Part shown: piece after piece, positions 36,269-47,360 of the stretch
Position numbering within the stretch: the first letter of the stretch is position 1
Layout: every line of letters begins with the position of its first letter
Assembly: GCF_028583425.1 (NCBI RefSeq)
Contig: NC_072793.1
Coordinates: 101,169,689-101,233,688 of the forward strand
Direction: 5' to 3'
DNA: 64,000 nt
DNA from: Eublepharis macularius
Lineage: Eukaryota > Chordata > Lepidosauria > Squamata > Eublepharidae
Program-made: the position numbers and the translations under genes
Notes under the pieces: model-generated
What the model was told of the DNA's origin: nothing
The model's input: the letters and a program-made list of their open reading frames with translations, nothing else
Databases searched by the model: none

Positions 36269-36977
36269 ATCAGCCTTCCCTCCCACTGAGATTTACTAGG
36301 ATTCAAATTTGTCATTTCAATAGATTAATCGACTGAAAATATATACAAATAATCAATTAAGATTTCTTTATTCAAGTGACTTGGGTAGGTTGTATTGCTG
36401 TGATCAGAAGAACACAAAGGTCTGCTTTGGGGTTTTTTGCCAGGGCCATTTTAACATCCCAGGCCACCCTTACCTATTATGGCTAAATGTTTCATTGTTT
36501 AATCAACAGAGTAAATCCTTCAGCACAACTTCCTATTTGCAAGATCTCCAGAAAGAATAGGAGAGGACCAAAAATTTGCAGTGGAAATAATTAGGGGAAC
36601 CTCCTGTAATATTGCAACAGATATTTAAATGTGTTCATCTGCTTTAGTTTAATTTGGAGTTGGCATCCGAGAAAGAAAAGAATATAGAATGGTCATTCAC
36701 TCATGCAAATTCATTGTTTAATGACTGCAGCACTGTAGTGACGTTTATGTTTGAATAAATCAAGGATCAAACACCACAGAGAACATTTTCATATCTTCCA
36801 ATGTTTGTTTATTGAAATTATGCTCTACCTTATCTTAGATCAATAATGAAAATTCAAAAACAGAAAAATAAGCATCACAAGTACTTCAAAAAAGGTTTAA
36901 AAAATCCCAGATGAAAATAGTTAACAAATCAATCACAGAGCATCAGAAAAGAAGCCATATGGCAAAAGGGCTGTTTC

Positions 36978-37727
36978 TGTCACGGGCTGGGCCAGCCCAA
37001 GCAGAGTGGTGCAGGTCCAAACCTTGATACCAAGTCCAGAGGGAGTTTCAGGAGCCAAAAGCCAAGTCAAAGCAGTGGTCAGAGCACAAGCTAATGCCAG
37101 GGTTGAGTCCAGAGTCCAAGAGCAAGGTCAGGCACAGTCCAAGGTCAGTTACCGGTAGTGTCAGGTCCAACAGCAGGCAAGGTGCACGGAGTGGTTGCAG
37201 GCAGTAGAGACGTTGCTTCCACACCTGGCTGTTGCTCCTGACTGGCTTTTATAGCCAGGCATGGTTTTCAGCCAGCTGCTGGGGCTCCATCCTGAAGCTA
37301 CTCATCATCACTCTCCAGCAGCTGGCGTCGGCTCAGGAGACAAGCACTGCGCCGTCTCTCCTGCAGCTCCAGTCTCTGGCGCTGTCTGCGGCGTTCTCCG
37401 GGTGTGGGTGAACCTGGGGGGGTGGAAGCCTCTGGCTGGGCTTCCCCTGTGGTGCTGGCAGTCCCTGACTGAGCTTCCCCTGTGGAAGTCCCTGGCTGCA
37501 CTTCCCCTGTGGTGCTGGGGCTGGAGAGTATTGATGGCTCTGCTTCAGCTGCTGGCTGTAGGCTCCGATTAGCCAACAGCTGTGGCTCCTGATTACCAGC
37601 CTCTGCTGAGTCAGGGCTGGCTGCATGGAGCTCCTCTTCTCCTGAGGAGTCCTGGCTGGCTACACGAAGCCCCTCTCCTCCTGAGGAGGAGTCCTCGCTC
37701 TCACTGAGCCCAGGCTGGGCCATGACA
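36978..37727 (-). mobile_element. Solo LTR of an LTR retrotransposon (fossil)
   Basis: A 750-bp unit, read on the minus strand, begins TGTCATGGCCCAGCC and ends GCCCGTGACA. It is flanked by the 5-mer gtttc at 36973-36977 and 37728-37732. A TATA-like CTATAAAAG lies inside (near 37253 on the minus strand). No internal region remains, so it is a lone LTR left after recombination. Gypsy-type is likely; an endogenous retrovirus is possible. The exact duplication suggests moderate age. Confidence 0.75.
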
Positions 37728-37967
37728 GTTTCATAGGTTCTACAGAATGCTGCTAACAAATGTCATCTCAAATACAATACTGAGATGTGAATAAGAAATT
37801 GATGTAGGTGTGAACCATACCTTGGATGATAAGATATCTTTTGTGAGTAAGACTCTGCAAGCTTTGCAGGGCACTTCTTGAGGCGAAGAGGCATGGTAGT
37901 TGTGATAGTTCAGGACAGCTCTCTGCTCAAGGACTCAAGAAGGGGGACTGCTGTGCATGGTATATCG

Positions 37968-38514
37968 CAGGGGTGGCCAAACTGCGGCTCGGGAGCCACA
38001 TGTAGCTCTTCTAGACATATTGTGTGGCTCCTGGTGGTCTCTCAGTATCACTGTGGCCATACATTTTATTTTAATTTCCCTCCCTCCCTTTCCACCTTTC
38101 TTTTCATGCCTTTCCTTCCCTCTTTTTCCTTCTTTCTTTCCATGTCTTTCCCGCCCTTTTCCTTTTTTCCTTCCTTCTTTCCATGTAATTCATATTTTTA
38201 ATAAAAATGTTGGGGTTGCCGGGTCTGACTCAGAAAATACCTGAGGACTTTGGGGGTGAAGCCTAGCAAGGATGTGACATCACTTCCAAGTCAAAGGTCA
38301 AGTGATGGCTCTTCCCAAGCTCCACCCCTTCTGATGATGTCACTTTCAGCATACTGCACCAAACCCCACTCTTTCCTGTGATGTCACTTTCAGGACAGTC
38401 CCCCAAACCCACCTCTTCATCTGAAGTCACTTCAATGCATCATGTCTTGCGGCTCTCAAACATCTGACGTTTATTCTATGTGGCTCTTACATTAAGCAAG
38501 TTTGGCCACCCCTG
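37968..38514. mobile_element. Non-autonomous hAT-like transposon, 547 bp, 8-bp TSD
   Basis: TIRs CAGGGGTGGCCAAACT and TTGGCCACCCCTG, flanked by gtatatcg at 37960-37967 and 38515-38522. The left half holds a T/C-rich tract (about 38080-38185). The right half holds four TGATGTCAC-like motifs (near 38277, 38334, 38380, 38421) that resemble the interior of the TAGGGTTGCCA family. No transposase. Confidence 0.92.
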
Positions 38515-38718
38515 GTATATCGCTTGGGAAACAGTACAGTGCTCAATTCTAAATGCATGAAGGCAGCATGCTTTCTATCTTTTTCCTTAGAGTAATAACT
38601 CACAAATTTAATAATAGTGCCATGTGCTGCTGTCGCTAAAAGGAATAGCATGGACTGCCCAAACATGATACTGATTGCTGGCATGGGGAGAAAAGTATGG
38701 TACAGAAAAATATTATTG

Positions 38719-40648
38719 CAGAAAAATATTGCAGTTTTGGAGGACCCTTTGAAAGGAATTGAAATGACAAAATTGAAAGAATTTGGTGGCTGCTTTTAAG
38801 GTTAATAAGTGGAAAACCAAAGTCTTAACTAAAAATATGAAAATACAAGATCAAATGAAACTTGAGAGCATAACAGGATTTAAAGTTAAGAAAAAGGTAA
38901 AATACTTGGGTATTACTTTGTCAAATATGAACTATATGTTATTCCAAAATAATTATATTAAGACTTGGAAAGAAATTAAAAGGGATATGCTAAAATGGGA
39001 TAAAATTCAATTACCACTGTTGGGAAGAATAGCTACAATTAAAATGAATGTCTTACCTAGAATGTTATTCCTATTTCAGATAATTCCTGTATTGACAACA
39101 GAGACACCATTTAAGCAATGGAAGAAGGATATATTGAGATTATATGGCAAGGCAAAAAGCCAAGGGTTAAATATAAGGTTCTACAGGATGCAAAAGAAAG
39201 AGGTTTGGGCCTCCCAGATTTGAGATTATATTTTGAGGCTGTTTGATTTGGATGAAGGAATGGATACTGTTAAAAAGAAGATTACTGGACCTGGAAGGGC
39301 ATGATCTAAAATTTGGGTGGCATGGGTATCTATGGTATGACAAAGTTAAAGCCAACACAGAGTTTACTAATCATTATGTAAGGCGTGCAAACCTGAGAGT
39401 ATGGATTAAATACAAATTTAGGTTTTGTTCAAAAATACCTCTCTGGCTGTCATCGCAAGAAGTTCATTTTAGAAGGGAAATGGTTAGTCCACCTAAATGG
39501 TTAACTTATCAGGATTTATTGGAATTCTCTCAGGACCAAGTTAAAATTAAATCAAGAGAAGACTTAACAGCAGAAGGGCACGCCTGTCAGTGGTTTCCAT
39601 ATATGCAGTTTTTGGAGAGATTCAAACTAAAGAAGAGTCATTATGACTTTGAGAAATCTAAAACTGAATTTGAAATAGTCCTTTGTACAAATGATGAACA
39701 TGTTATTTCTAAAATGTATAAACTTTTGTTGAGGTTTGAGACGGAAGACGAGCAAGTAAAAGAATATATGATTAAATGGGAGAAAAATTGTGGACATGAT
39801 ATATTAATGGAGCAATGGGAAAATATGTGGACAAGAGGGCTGAAATTTACATTAAGCTCCAGTATTAAAGGAAATTTTTACAAAATGATATATCGTTGGT
39901 ATATGACTCTTGAAAATTGGCTAGAATGTATAAAGGGGCGTTAAATGTATGTTGGAAATGTGCTAAACAAGAAGGGACATTTTTTCATATGTGGTGGACA
40001 TGTAAGAAAGCAAAGAGTTTTTGGTTGTAGATACAATCATCGATTCAGAAGATTTTGAAGATTAAACTTCAGCTGAAACCAGAGACTTTTCTGTTGGGAA
40101 TAATGAACAGCCAGTTGGGGGAAAAAATTTAGAACACTGTTTTTATACTTTATTACAGCAACAAGAGTACTTTATGCACAAAAGTGGAAAACTACAACAT
40201 TGCCTACAGTGGAGGAATGGTTGACAAAAGTTTTGGAGTTTGCATTAATGGCAAAACTTACTGCATTAATTAGAGAAAGGACATTAGTTAACTTCTTGAC
40301 TTAATGGAAACCATTAATAGACTTTTTGCATGAAATGGATAACAAGGATTTGATGACATCTGGATTTAGGGATTAAGTAACAGGAACAATAGAAAAAAGA
40401 GGGGGTTTGTGACTAACTTAGAATAAGTGGGACTCTAGAAATGATATATACTTGTTGGGAGAAAATCGGAACTCAACTTGTAGTGTAATTTAGGTGGTTT
40501 TTTTGTTTTCTTAATTTTATAGATATATTTATATATATATTGTTAGTGTGTTATGTTTAGAATTGTGTTTTTTTCTTGTTCTCTATGTTTGTTGTTTATT
40601 GTGTTGTGTGTAGTTTATAGTTTAAATAAAGACAAATTTAACGGAAAA
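38719..40648 (+). mobile_element. L1 LINE, 5'-truncated, ORF2 C-terminal half
   Basis: Starts inside the ORF2 reverse transcriptase and runs through the thumb region (VKYLGITLS, LPLLGRIATIKMNVLPRMLFL) to a CCHC-type knuckle at about 39950-40025 ([20 protein letters not shown]), then a short 3' UTR ending AATAAAG with an A-rich end. Coding sequence shifts frame near 39223-39243 and 39944. Flanks agaaaaatattattg (38704-38718) and agaaaaatattgttg (40649-40663) are a 15-bp target duplication with one mismatch. Confidence 0.88.
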
Positions 40649-40669
40649 AGAAAAATATTGTTGTGTAGC

Positions 40670-40850
40670 CAGGTAATGTCAGTGTAGTACAGCAGACAGC
40701 TTTGGACTGGAGAGGCCAGAGATAAATTCACAAATCCGCCATCCACTAGGTGATGTTTGGACAGTTACGATCTTGCAACCTAAACTACTTTACAGTGTTG
40801 CTGTGAAGACTTGAATCTTGCTGTTATACTAAACTTATATAACCCTTAAG
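40670..40850 (+). mobile_element. MIR-like SINE, diverged
   Basis: CAGTGTAGTACAGCAGACAGC, GGACTGGAGAGGCC and a decayed B box follow directly after the L1 target duplication. Confidence 0.4.
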
Positions 40851-42380
40851 ACAATATACCAATATAATCCATATAACACCTACCAGGAAAAGCAGGTGAA
40901 TTTCAGGGAGATGCTTGCAGAACAATTTAGATCTCTTAGTGAAGTCAATGGGCTTAGACTGGGGTACCTCTGCACAGGATGACGCTGCTGCTCAAGCAGG
41001 AGTATCCTACAGAAAAGGGCAAAACCCAAAACAGACTAGTAGCAAATCTGACTGAAAATTCCTTCTCACGGTAAATAGTACGATCAGAAAAAGTCTTGGC
41101 ACGTCAGCAAAACTCACTAAGCCATTCCAAAGGAATTTCTGTTGGGCAGCACCTCCGTGATGCCTGTTGCTTGCTGTGACAGTGCTTAATGGCATCAAGA
41201 AGCTGGGGGAAGGGTCTGACCCGCCAAGATCATATGCAGGAAATTCCCCTTCCTCCCAGCCCCCCCTCATCCACAGCTAAGAAATCAGAAATCTGCAACA
41301 TGGAATGAAGAATGCAATTTTCAGTCAAGAGCAATGCACTGTGATTCCTTTTCAGCCAATGATGGCACAGCCTTGACAGACGAATGTGATGCTTTTGTGA
41401 GATGAGAGAAAAGCTGCCCAGTAATGTGAGCTGCCCAGTGGCTACCCAAGCAGAGGCACTGGATGCAGCTGATCACATGCCAGATTGTGCGTGCTCTGAG
41501 CAAAAGCAACAACTGCTCTGAGGTTATAGGGCTGGGGACGGCAGCCATTGTCAGCTCTCTACCCCATGGGTACATTTAGGGCCTAGTGCCAGACACCTGT
41601 TGGAGCTGAAGTGCACTAGCATTGAACCTACTGAAAGGTGAGATCTTAACCATCAAGGCAAAGCCTTATGTTGAAGAAGGAGCGGTGTGGATGCCAGGAA
41701 TGTCCCTTCTTTGTGAATGGGATGTATGAAATTGGGCCACAGAGAAGCGGTAGCTTCTCAGCACTGGAGAAATAAAAGGGGGAATGTGTGAATATAGGAT
41801 CACAGCTACTGGGAGCAGATTTTTTGGTGGACCCTCCCTCCTAACAACAGACTGGCCACCAATGATGTGACCAGGATATTTATTTATTCATTTAAATCGC
41901 CTCCCCCCGGAACCTAATATGGCTTACAGATAAATACAATTTATACCCCAAACTCCCACAAATATATATATTGATATAGAACCATTCCAACTGCCAGGCT
42001 GGTCCTTGTGCCACTGGGCATGCTCACTTAGGGCAACAGGATGCTATCAGTCCTTTGACTCCTGCGTTTTTGTCACTCTCAAGCTCCATACCTGCAATAG
42101 AGGAGGGACAGAAGCTCAGCCCAGATCTCATACGGCTGACATAAAGATGCTCCTGCCCCTGCCATTACAGAAAGCCAGCCTATGAAAATGCATAAATTGA
42201 TGCATAAGGGGAATGGCATGAGAGGATCATCATCAGAGTATGGCAAGAAATTAGCTTCGGTGAGAAAACAAAGGTGAAGGAATGAAAGAGTGCCCTTTTC
42301 AGGCCAAGAGACACTGGCTGGGCAATTCTTGTTTTATATTCCTTTGCTCCTATGCTCAGATGCCTTTTGGAAATGACTGG

Positions 42381-42585
42381 AGGGCTGCGTTGCTCAGTGG
42401 TCATACTCTATACAGCAGGTCCCAAGTTCAATCCCTGGCAGCTCCAGTTACAGGTAACAGATGGTAAGACCAACCTTTGTACTAGAGAAACCCTGGAGAG
42501 CCACTGCTAGTTGGAGTAGGCACTCAGCAGTACTGAGCTAGATAGACCAATTGTTGGACTTGGTATAAAGCAGTTTCCATATAAT
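42381..42585 (+). mobile_element. tRNA-Ala-like SINE
   Basis: GGGCTGCGTTGCTCAGTGG (A box), CAAGTTCAATCCCTGGCAGC (B box and stem), then ACCCTGGAGAGCCACTGC and TAAAGCAGTTTCC. The head resembles tRNA-Ala but is not a tRNA gene. Confidence 0.75.
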
Positions 42586-43379
42586 CATAGCAAAGTACAT
42601 GTCATTGAAAGCTGTTTGATTGGGAGTCTGTTGCTGCTGATTCTCTCCCTTTCTTTTTTATTTTTAAGGTTGATTTTCCATATATATTTAAACATTCTCT
42701 TCCTTTCTAAAGTGACAACAGACACAGCTGACTTCTCACACAGGCAGGCAGCAAAGTTCACTTTCTAGCTGTCTTTTCACGAAGTCCTCAGAGCCTACAA
42801 AACGTTTTAAGCAGTTTGCCTTCCCCTACATATCTATGTGTAAGTCTACTGTTGTACTGTAGACTGATGCATGGAAAAGGGTGAATAAACCACCAGCTCT
42901 TGCAGATCACAAGAACTTCCTTGCTCGGTTGCCTGGAGGTAATTAGTTTGCAAAAAGCAAATAGCTATTTGCAAACCTGTTTCCTGGAGATGCTGCTTCA
43001 ACTAAAGGGCCCCTCCCAAGAATTCTGCTACAGCTTTCCCCAAACCTACTTTGATACAATTGAGTGTTTTGGGAAAATGGAAGGCAAAGTGTATACAGGG
43101 CCATCCCCACCCCCCCAACCATTCCTTCCCTCACTACCAGTAGGCTTTTTGACAGGATATTTCACTATAGCGTTAAAACACTATACAACCTAATGATTTT
43201 TTTTTAAGCAGCAGCAGAAGTCCGCTGGAGATGGCTGGGGTAGATCTCCCTGGGCAGAGTCTCTGTACCTTTGACAATGCCTTTGCATTCACAAAGGCTG
43301 TGAGACCAAAACAAGGAATTGTCCCCATGCAGAAGCAACCCAAGACTTACAGTGCAATCCTAAACTGAGTTATACTCTG

Positions 43380-43445
43380 CAGAATGGGCTCAGAACCTCA
43401 CGGGGAGGGTGGGCTAGAAACTGAATAATAAATAAATAAATAAAA
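43380..43445 (+). mobile_element. LINE 3' tail relic
   Basis: CTCACGGGGAGGGTGGGCTAG followed by AATAAATAAATAAATAAA resembles the L2 3' end. It directly follows half of the palindromic MITE (43347-43390). Confidence 0.4.
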
Positions 43446-44696
43446 TTGCCATGGGGGAAGAGGGGCTCCTACCTCTTCCCATGCTGTTTTTCTGCTCAAA
43501 AACAGGTAAGAGGGTAGGGGGATTATTTCCCTGGTTTTGCTGCTCAGAATATTCCACATGTAGCAGCAAAAATGGGAAATAATCCCCCAGCGCCGTTTTG
43601 GCACAGGAAAAGGGCTGGAGGACAGGAGCTCTTCCTCCCCCTGTGGCAGTGTTCTGAGGCTGCTTGAGTTCTTCTTTATTCTTAAAAAGCCATTCTCCAC
43701 AGCGGCTGTGTCGCAGCAGGGAACTTAAGTTGGGTCCAGGAAACCTAGAACCAACTTTTTAAAAACTCGAACACGTAGTTTGATATTAAGATGGAGGAGA
43801 GGATCATGCAAGTTGGTTTGGGTCCCCACTGGGAGAAAAGGAAGGGCATAAATGAAACACACGTTTAAAAGCTGGTATTAAAATTCGCACGAACAACAGA
43901 ATGGCCCTCTAAATTTTGGATTCATTCAGGTAGGAGGTATTTCACTGAGGCCGCCCAAAATTCCAATTACCTTGATGTGGTTTGTCAGTTTCAGCACTGA
44001 CCTACTGAACATGGATCTGCCTGAGCTCATTCCCCCCCTTCGCTTGAGTGTAGTCAATCCCAGGGCTTTAGATCCCAGATATAGAAAGAGGTTTCTGCCT
44101 GTGTCGGAATGATTCCTGAGGCCTGGTCAAATCCTTGCCAGCAAATCCTCTGCCTAATAGGATAAAGTCCAGTGTTCGACAGCCTTCCCAGCCCTCATCT
44201 AGTCAGTGTGCTGTGTGATGATTAGAGTCCTCCTCCATACTTCTTATGGCTGGTCCCATCTGCTTGGCCTCCATCTACAGAAAAGCAGTTCAAAGAGAGC
44301 AGGCCAGGTGGCTGATTTTAATGTGCTTCTCCCACATCTGTTCACCTTGGTCATTAAGTTAGTAATCCCCTGGGCATTTAAAGGATTCAATTTCTGCAGC
44401 AACTCCAGTGAGCTGGCATTTTTCTCTTAAACTACAGAAAAACTAGATGATCTAATCTTCTCTCTCAGAGAGTAATACAAAATGGGAAAAGACAGTGTGC
44501 TGATGATACAGGAAAGGTGCTGAGCAGAAGGCATCTGCTCTGCTATAGCTAATGTGAAAGTAACTTGGAAGATAAATTCACAGTGTGACAATGAGATATC
44601 AGAGAAATCCACTTTTCTCCAGCACCCACTCCTGTGGTTTGCCTTAATTCTGCTTGTAACATCATGAACACCCTCTGGCACAAGTAATGCCAGAGT

Positions 44697-44895
44697 TCTG
44701 TGGCATAGAGATTAGAATATTGAACTAGAATCTGGGAGATTCAGGTTCAAATACCACATTCTGCCATGAAACTGACTAGGTGACCTTAAGCGAGCTATTC
44801 TCTCTCAAGCAAAACAGCCTCACTAGGTTGTTAAAGGAAGACCTATCTATGCTACTCTGAACTCCTCATAGGAAGGACAGAATAAAAATGTAATA
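44697..44895 (+). mobile_element. MIR-like SINE
   Basis: GTGGCATAGAGATTAGAATA (A box), GGTTCAAATACC (B box), AGGTGACCTTAAGC core, TGGTTGTTAAAGG-type region and AGGACAGAATAAAAATG tail. Confidence 0.65.
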
Positions 44896-45070
44896 GAAAG
44901 ATAATTGCATATAAAATGGACCCATTTCCTTGCCCAGCATTTCAAATACATCCTTTATGAAGCCCATTTTAATTATTTATTTAGTTACTTCATTTATACT
45001 CAGCTTTTCCCCCCACTGGGGATCCATAGTGGTTTACATCATTCTCCTCGCTTCTATTTTATTCTCACAA

Positions 45071-45173
45071 CAGGTATCTGAAGAAATGAGCTGTGACTCA
45101 TGAAAGCTCATACCTTACCACCAATTTTGTTAGTCTTATAGGTGCTACTGGACTCTTGTTCTTTTCGACTGTC
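45071..45173 (+). mobile_element. Hammerhead-bearing short retroelement inside a SINE
   Basis: Starts GGTATCTGAAGA and ends GGACTCTTGTTCTTTT. It splits a SINE, and tcacaac occurs on both sides (about 45064-45070 and 45172-45178), a likely target duplication. The body TTGTTAGTCTTATAGGTGC is shared with copies at 8510, 45634 and 31505. Confidence 0.7.
45073..45114 (+). ncRNA. Hammerhead ribozyme-like motif, three helices
   Basis: Helix I: GGTAT (45073-45077) with ATACC (45110-45114), five perfect pairs. Core CTGAAGA at 45078-45084. Helix II: ATGAG (45086-45090) with CTCAT (45097-45101). Then GAAA (45102-45105) and GCTC, a fit to the NUH cleavage triplet. Helix III could form only between two molecules through the AGCT stretch. 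Structure is inferred from pairing. Confidence 0.55.
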
Positions 45174-45633
45174 ACAACCTTGTGAGGGGTTTAGGCTCGC
45201 CCAGCCAGCTCTCCTGGTAGAACGGGGAAATCATCCTGATATCTAATTCGAACTCAAATATTTACTAATACAACACGTCTAATTCCTTTTAAGCCAGAAG
45301 TAATGTTGTTGAATTTCTTTCAAAATACAGGTATACCCCAGTTAAGACTTAACCAAATAGCATTTTTATGTGCCACAGCCTGCTTAGTCATTGCAGCAAC
45401 TTGGAAGAGCAGTAAACTGCCTTTGTGACCTGATTGGTACAAGAAGATATGGGACATATTTGTAATGAAGAAAATTCTAGATCAACAAAGGCATATCGAG
45501 TCAGATTAATGTATCTCTGATTTTGCTGAAACATGGCAACCTGTAATTGACTTTATAGCAAGAAATGAGGCAACATTTCACTTCACCCACCCCAAACAGT
45601 TCGTACTTTTATGATGTAGATATATTGCTAGCT

Positions 45634-45840
45634 CCAGAGGAGTTAGCCGTGTTAGTCTGTTATAGCAAAATAGTAAAGAATCTAGCAGCACCTTTAAGAC
45701 TAACCAACTTTATTGTAATACAAGCTTTCAAGAGCCACAGCTCTCTTTGTCAGATGCATCTGACAAAGAGAGCTGTGGCGCTCGAAAGCTTATACAACAA
45801 TAAACTTGGTTAATCTTAAAGGTGCTACTGGACTCTTTAC
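45634..45840. mobile_element. Foldback element with hammerhead-like cores on both strands
   Basis: A 207-bp inverted repeat around GATGCATC (45753-45760), flanked by tatattgctagct (45621-45633) and tatattgttagct (45841-45853), a 13-bp duplication with one mismatch. Each arm has CTGACAA, a GAG.../...CTC helix and GAAAGCTT: plus strand 45760-45791, minus strand 45753-45722. Starts CCAGAGGAGTTAGCCGTG, as does the copy at 8510. Confidence 0.75.
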
Positions 45841-45853
45841 TATATTGTTAGCT

Positions 45854-47352
45854 GTAGTTCTACCCATGACTGTAAATTTAGTTGACCCATTGTTCTTTAA
45901 TTACTTACTAATTCTTGTGTATACTTTAACATTTAGTGTCTTTCAGTGTTTTGATTTCTGATGTAAGTTGTTTTTAAGACGTTATTGTACAATTTTTCTG
46001 TTTTAATAACGTTTATTTAAAGCTAAAAAAAGAGAAAAAATCGGGTTTTATTTGATCACAAAATATTTTGATGAAGAATAAATTATTCAGCAGGAACTAA
46101 CCTGGATTCTCTGCCATATATATAACCTACTATCCTGTACCGCTGATTTAATTCATTTTCTTCTCCAGATTTATTTTTATAAGTCTCCCTGTATTAACCC
46201 AACAGACCCTTTGATTCTGTCCAAGAAGGGTTTGAGTATGAAGCAGCAAAGGAACAGTCTCCTTTCTGTTTTGAAGTGGATTAGCAACGCTTCTCCTCCA
46301 GAGTGCCCTGACCTTTCCCTTTCTTTGGCAGGACTACAGAGGGTTTCGTCTGCTCTTTTCTCTATTTTTGCAATGCAGTCAAACAGTACTCAGATGTGTC
46401 CCATTAACCAGTCATTACACATCTAAGTGTCAATTAGACAACTGTCTAATTTACACCATGCAAGACAATGATCACAGTAACCATGAAATCCAAGAGTATC
46501 ACAGAGAAATCGGTCACAAGTCTTGGACGGCCCAGGCCGCAGAAGGAGAATCTGTCCCTGAACTTATATGCACTGTTGAGTAACTCAGGAAGGGACAATC
46601 TAGGAGATGTTAAGAATTCTGTCACACAAAACTATGCTCTCTAAAGTCAGTGAGGGTGAAGTCAGCATGAGCTTCACTGATGGTTGTTCATCACAATCCA
46701 AAACACTGGGCAGCCCCTGCTGGCTCTTAGTTTCAGACTTACACAGTTTTACTGCCTCACAGCAAGAAGGTTCTGACACAGAGGTGCATACGAAGAATAC
46801 AGTAGGGATACTGCTGAAGCTTCTGTCATTGAGGGAAAAGTGGGTCAGGAGATGAGAGGCAAAGGCCAGGGTGACTTGCTCTGGAAGCCTGTTCAGTTGG
46901 GGAAATATACCCTGGTCTGTCTTCATCTCACCAATCTTGTCTATTATAAAAGTAAATTAAAAAGAGAGAAACAAGCCACAATCATGGGTGAAAGGTGGGA
47001 ACAAGGAAGAGGTTGATTGCATGGCTAGCAAAATCACAGCACTGGTCCTAATGGACGTAGGGAACAAATCCTAGCATGTTAATATGAAAACATGTGACCT
47101 AAAGCATCTCATGGACAAGAGAGACAACACTACACTCCATCAGCCTATGAAGTTAAGCAACAGGCACATTTTGGATGTAACATCATGCATTTCTCAGCTG
47201 CTTAGTTCTGGGATTATTGAATAGTCTAGAAAGGCTGCTGACCAAATTGGAGAGGGAAGGGGGGAGAGAGAGAGATTCCAATCATCTGGAAAGATGTACC
47301 AAAGAGACAGACATGGAAGTGACTGGTGATGGCCCAGAGGATGCAGAACTAG
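45854..47352. other. Sequence 3' of ABHD14B, no gene recognised
   Basis: No coding frame with known similarity. The minus-strand frame of 108 codons at 46926-46600 has no recognisable domain. Confidence 0.45.
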
Positions 47353-47358
47353 TTTATT
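47353..47358 (-). terminator. ABHD14B: Polyadenylation signal AATAAA directly after ABHD14B stop
   Basis: AATAAA on the minus strand begins only 2 nt after the ABHD14B stop codon (47363-47361). If used, the 3' UTR would be only a few tens of bases long. No second canonical AATAAA was noticed on this strand in the next few hundred bases. Confidence 0.5.
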
Positions 47359-47360
47359 CT

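Larger units (their letters stand above)
40850..44696. other. Mostly unique sequence
   Basis: Contains MITE halves (40925, 43347), the SINE at 42381 and a possible SINE 3' piece at 41880-41990. No exon was recognised between the ABHD14B end and the 32-kb CpG island. Confidence 0.45.
44985..45260 (-). mobile_element. MIR-like SINE split by a later insertion
   Basis: Left part 44985-45070 (CAGCTTTTCCCCCCACTGGG to TTATTCTCACAAC) and right part 45172-45260 (TCACAACCTTGTGAGG onward) are one antisense SINE interrupted by the hammerhead-family insertion. Confidence 0.65.

Noticed and set aside
42381-42450. tRNA-Ala gene
   Set aside because: Head of a SINE: mismatched stems, SINE body follows, and other copies exist.
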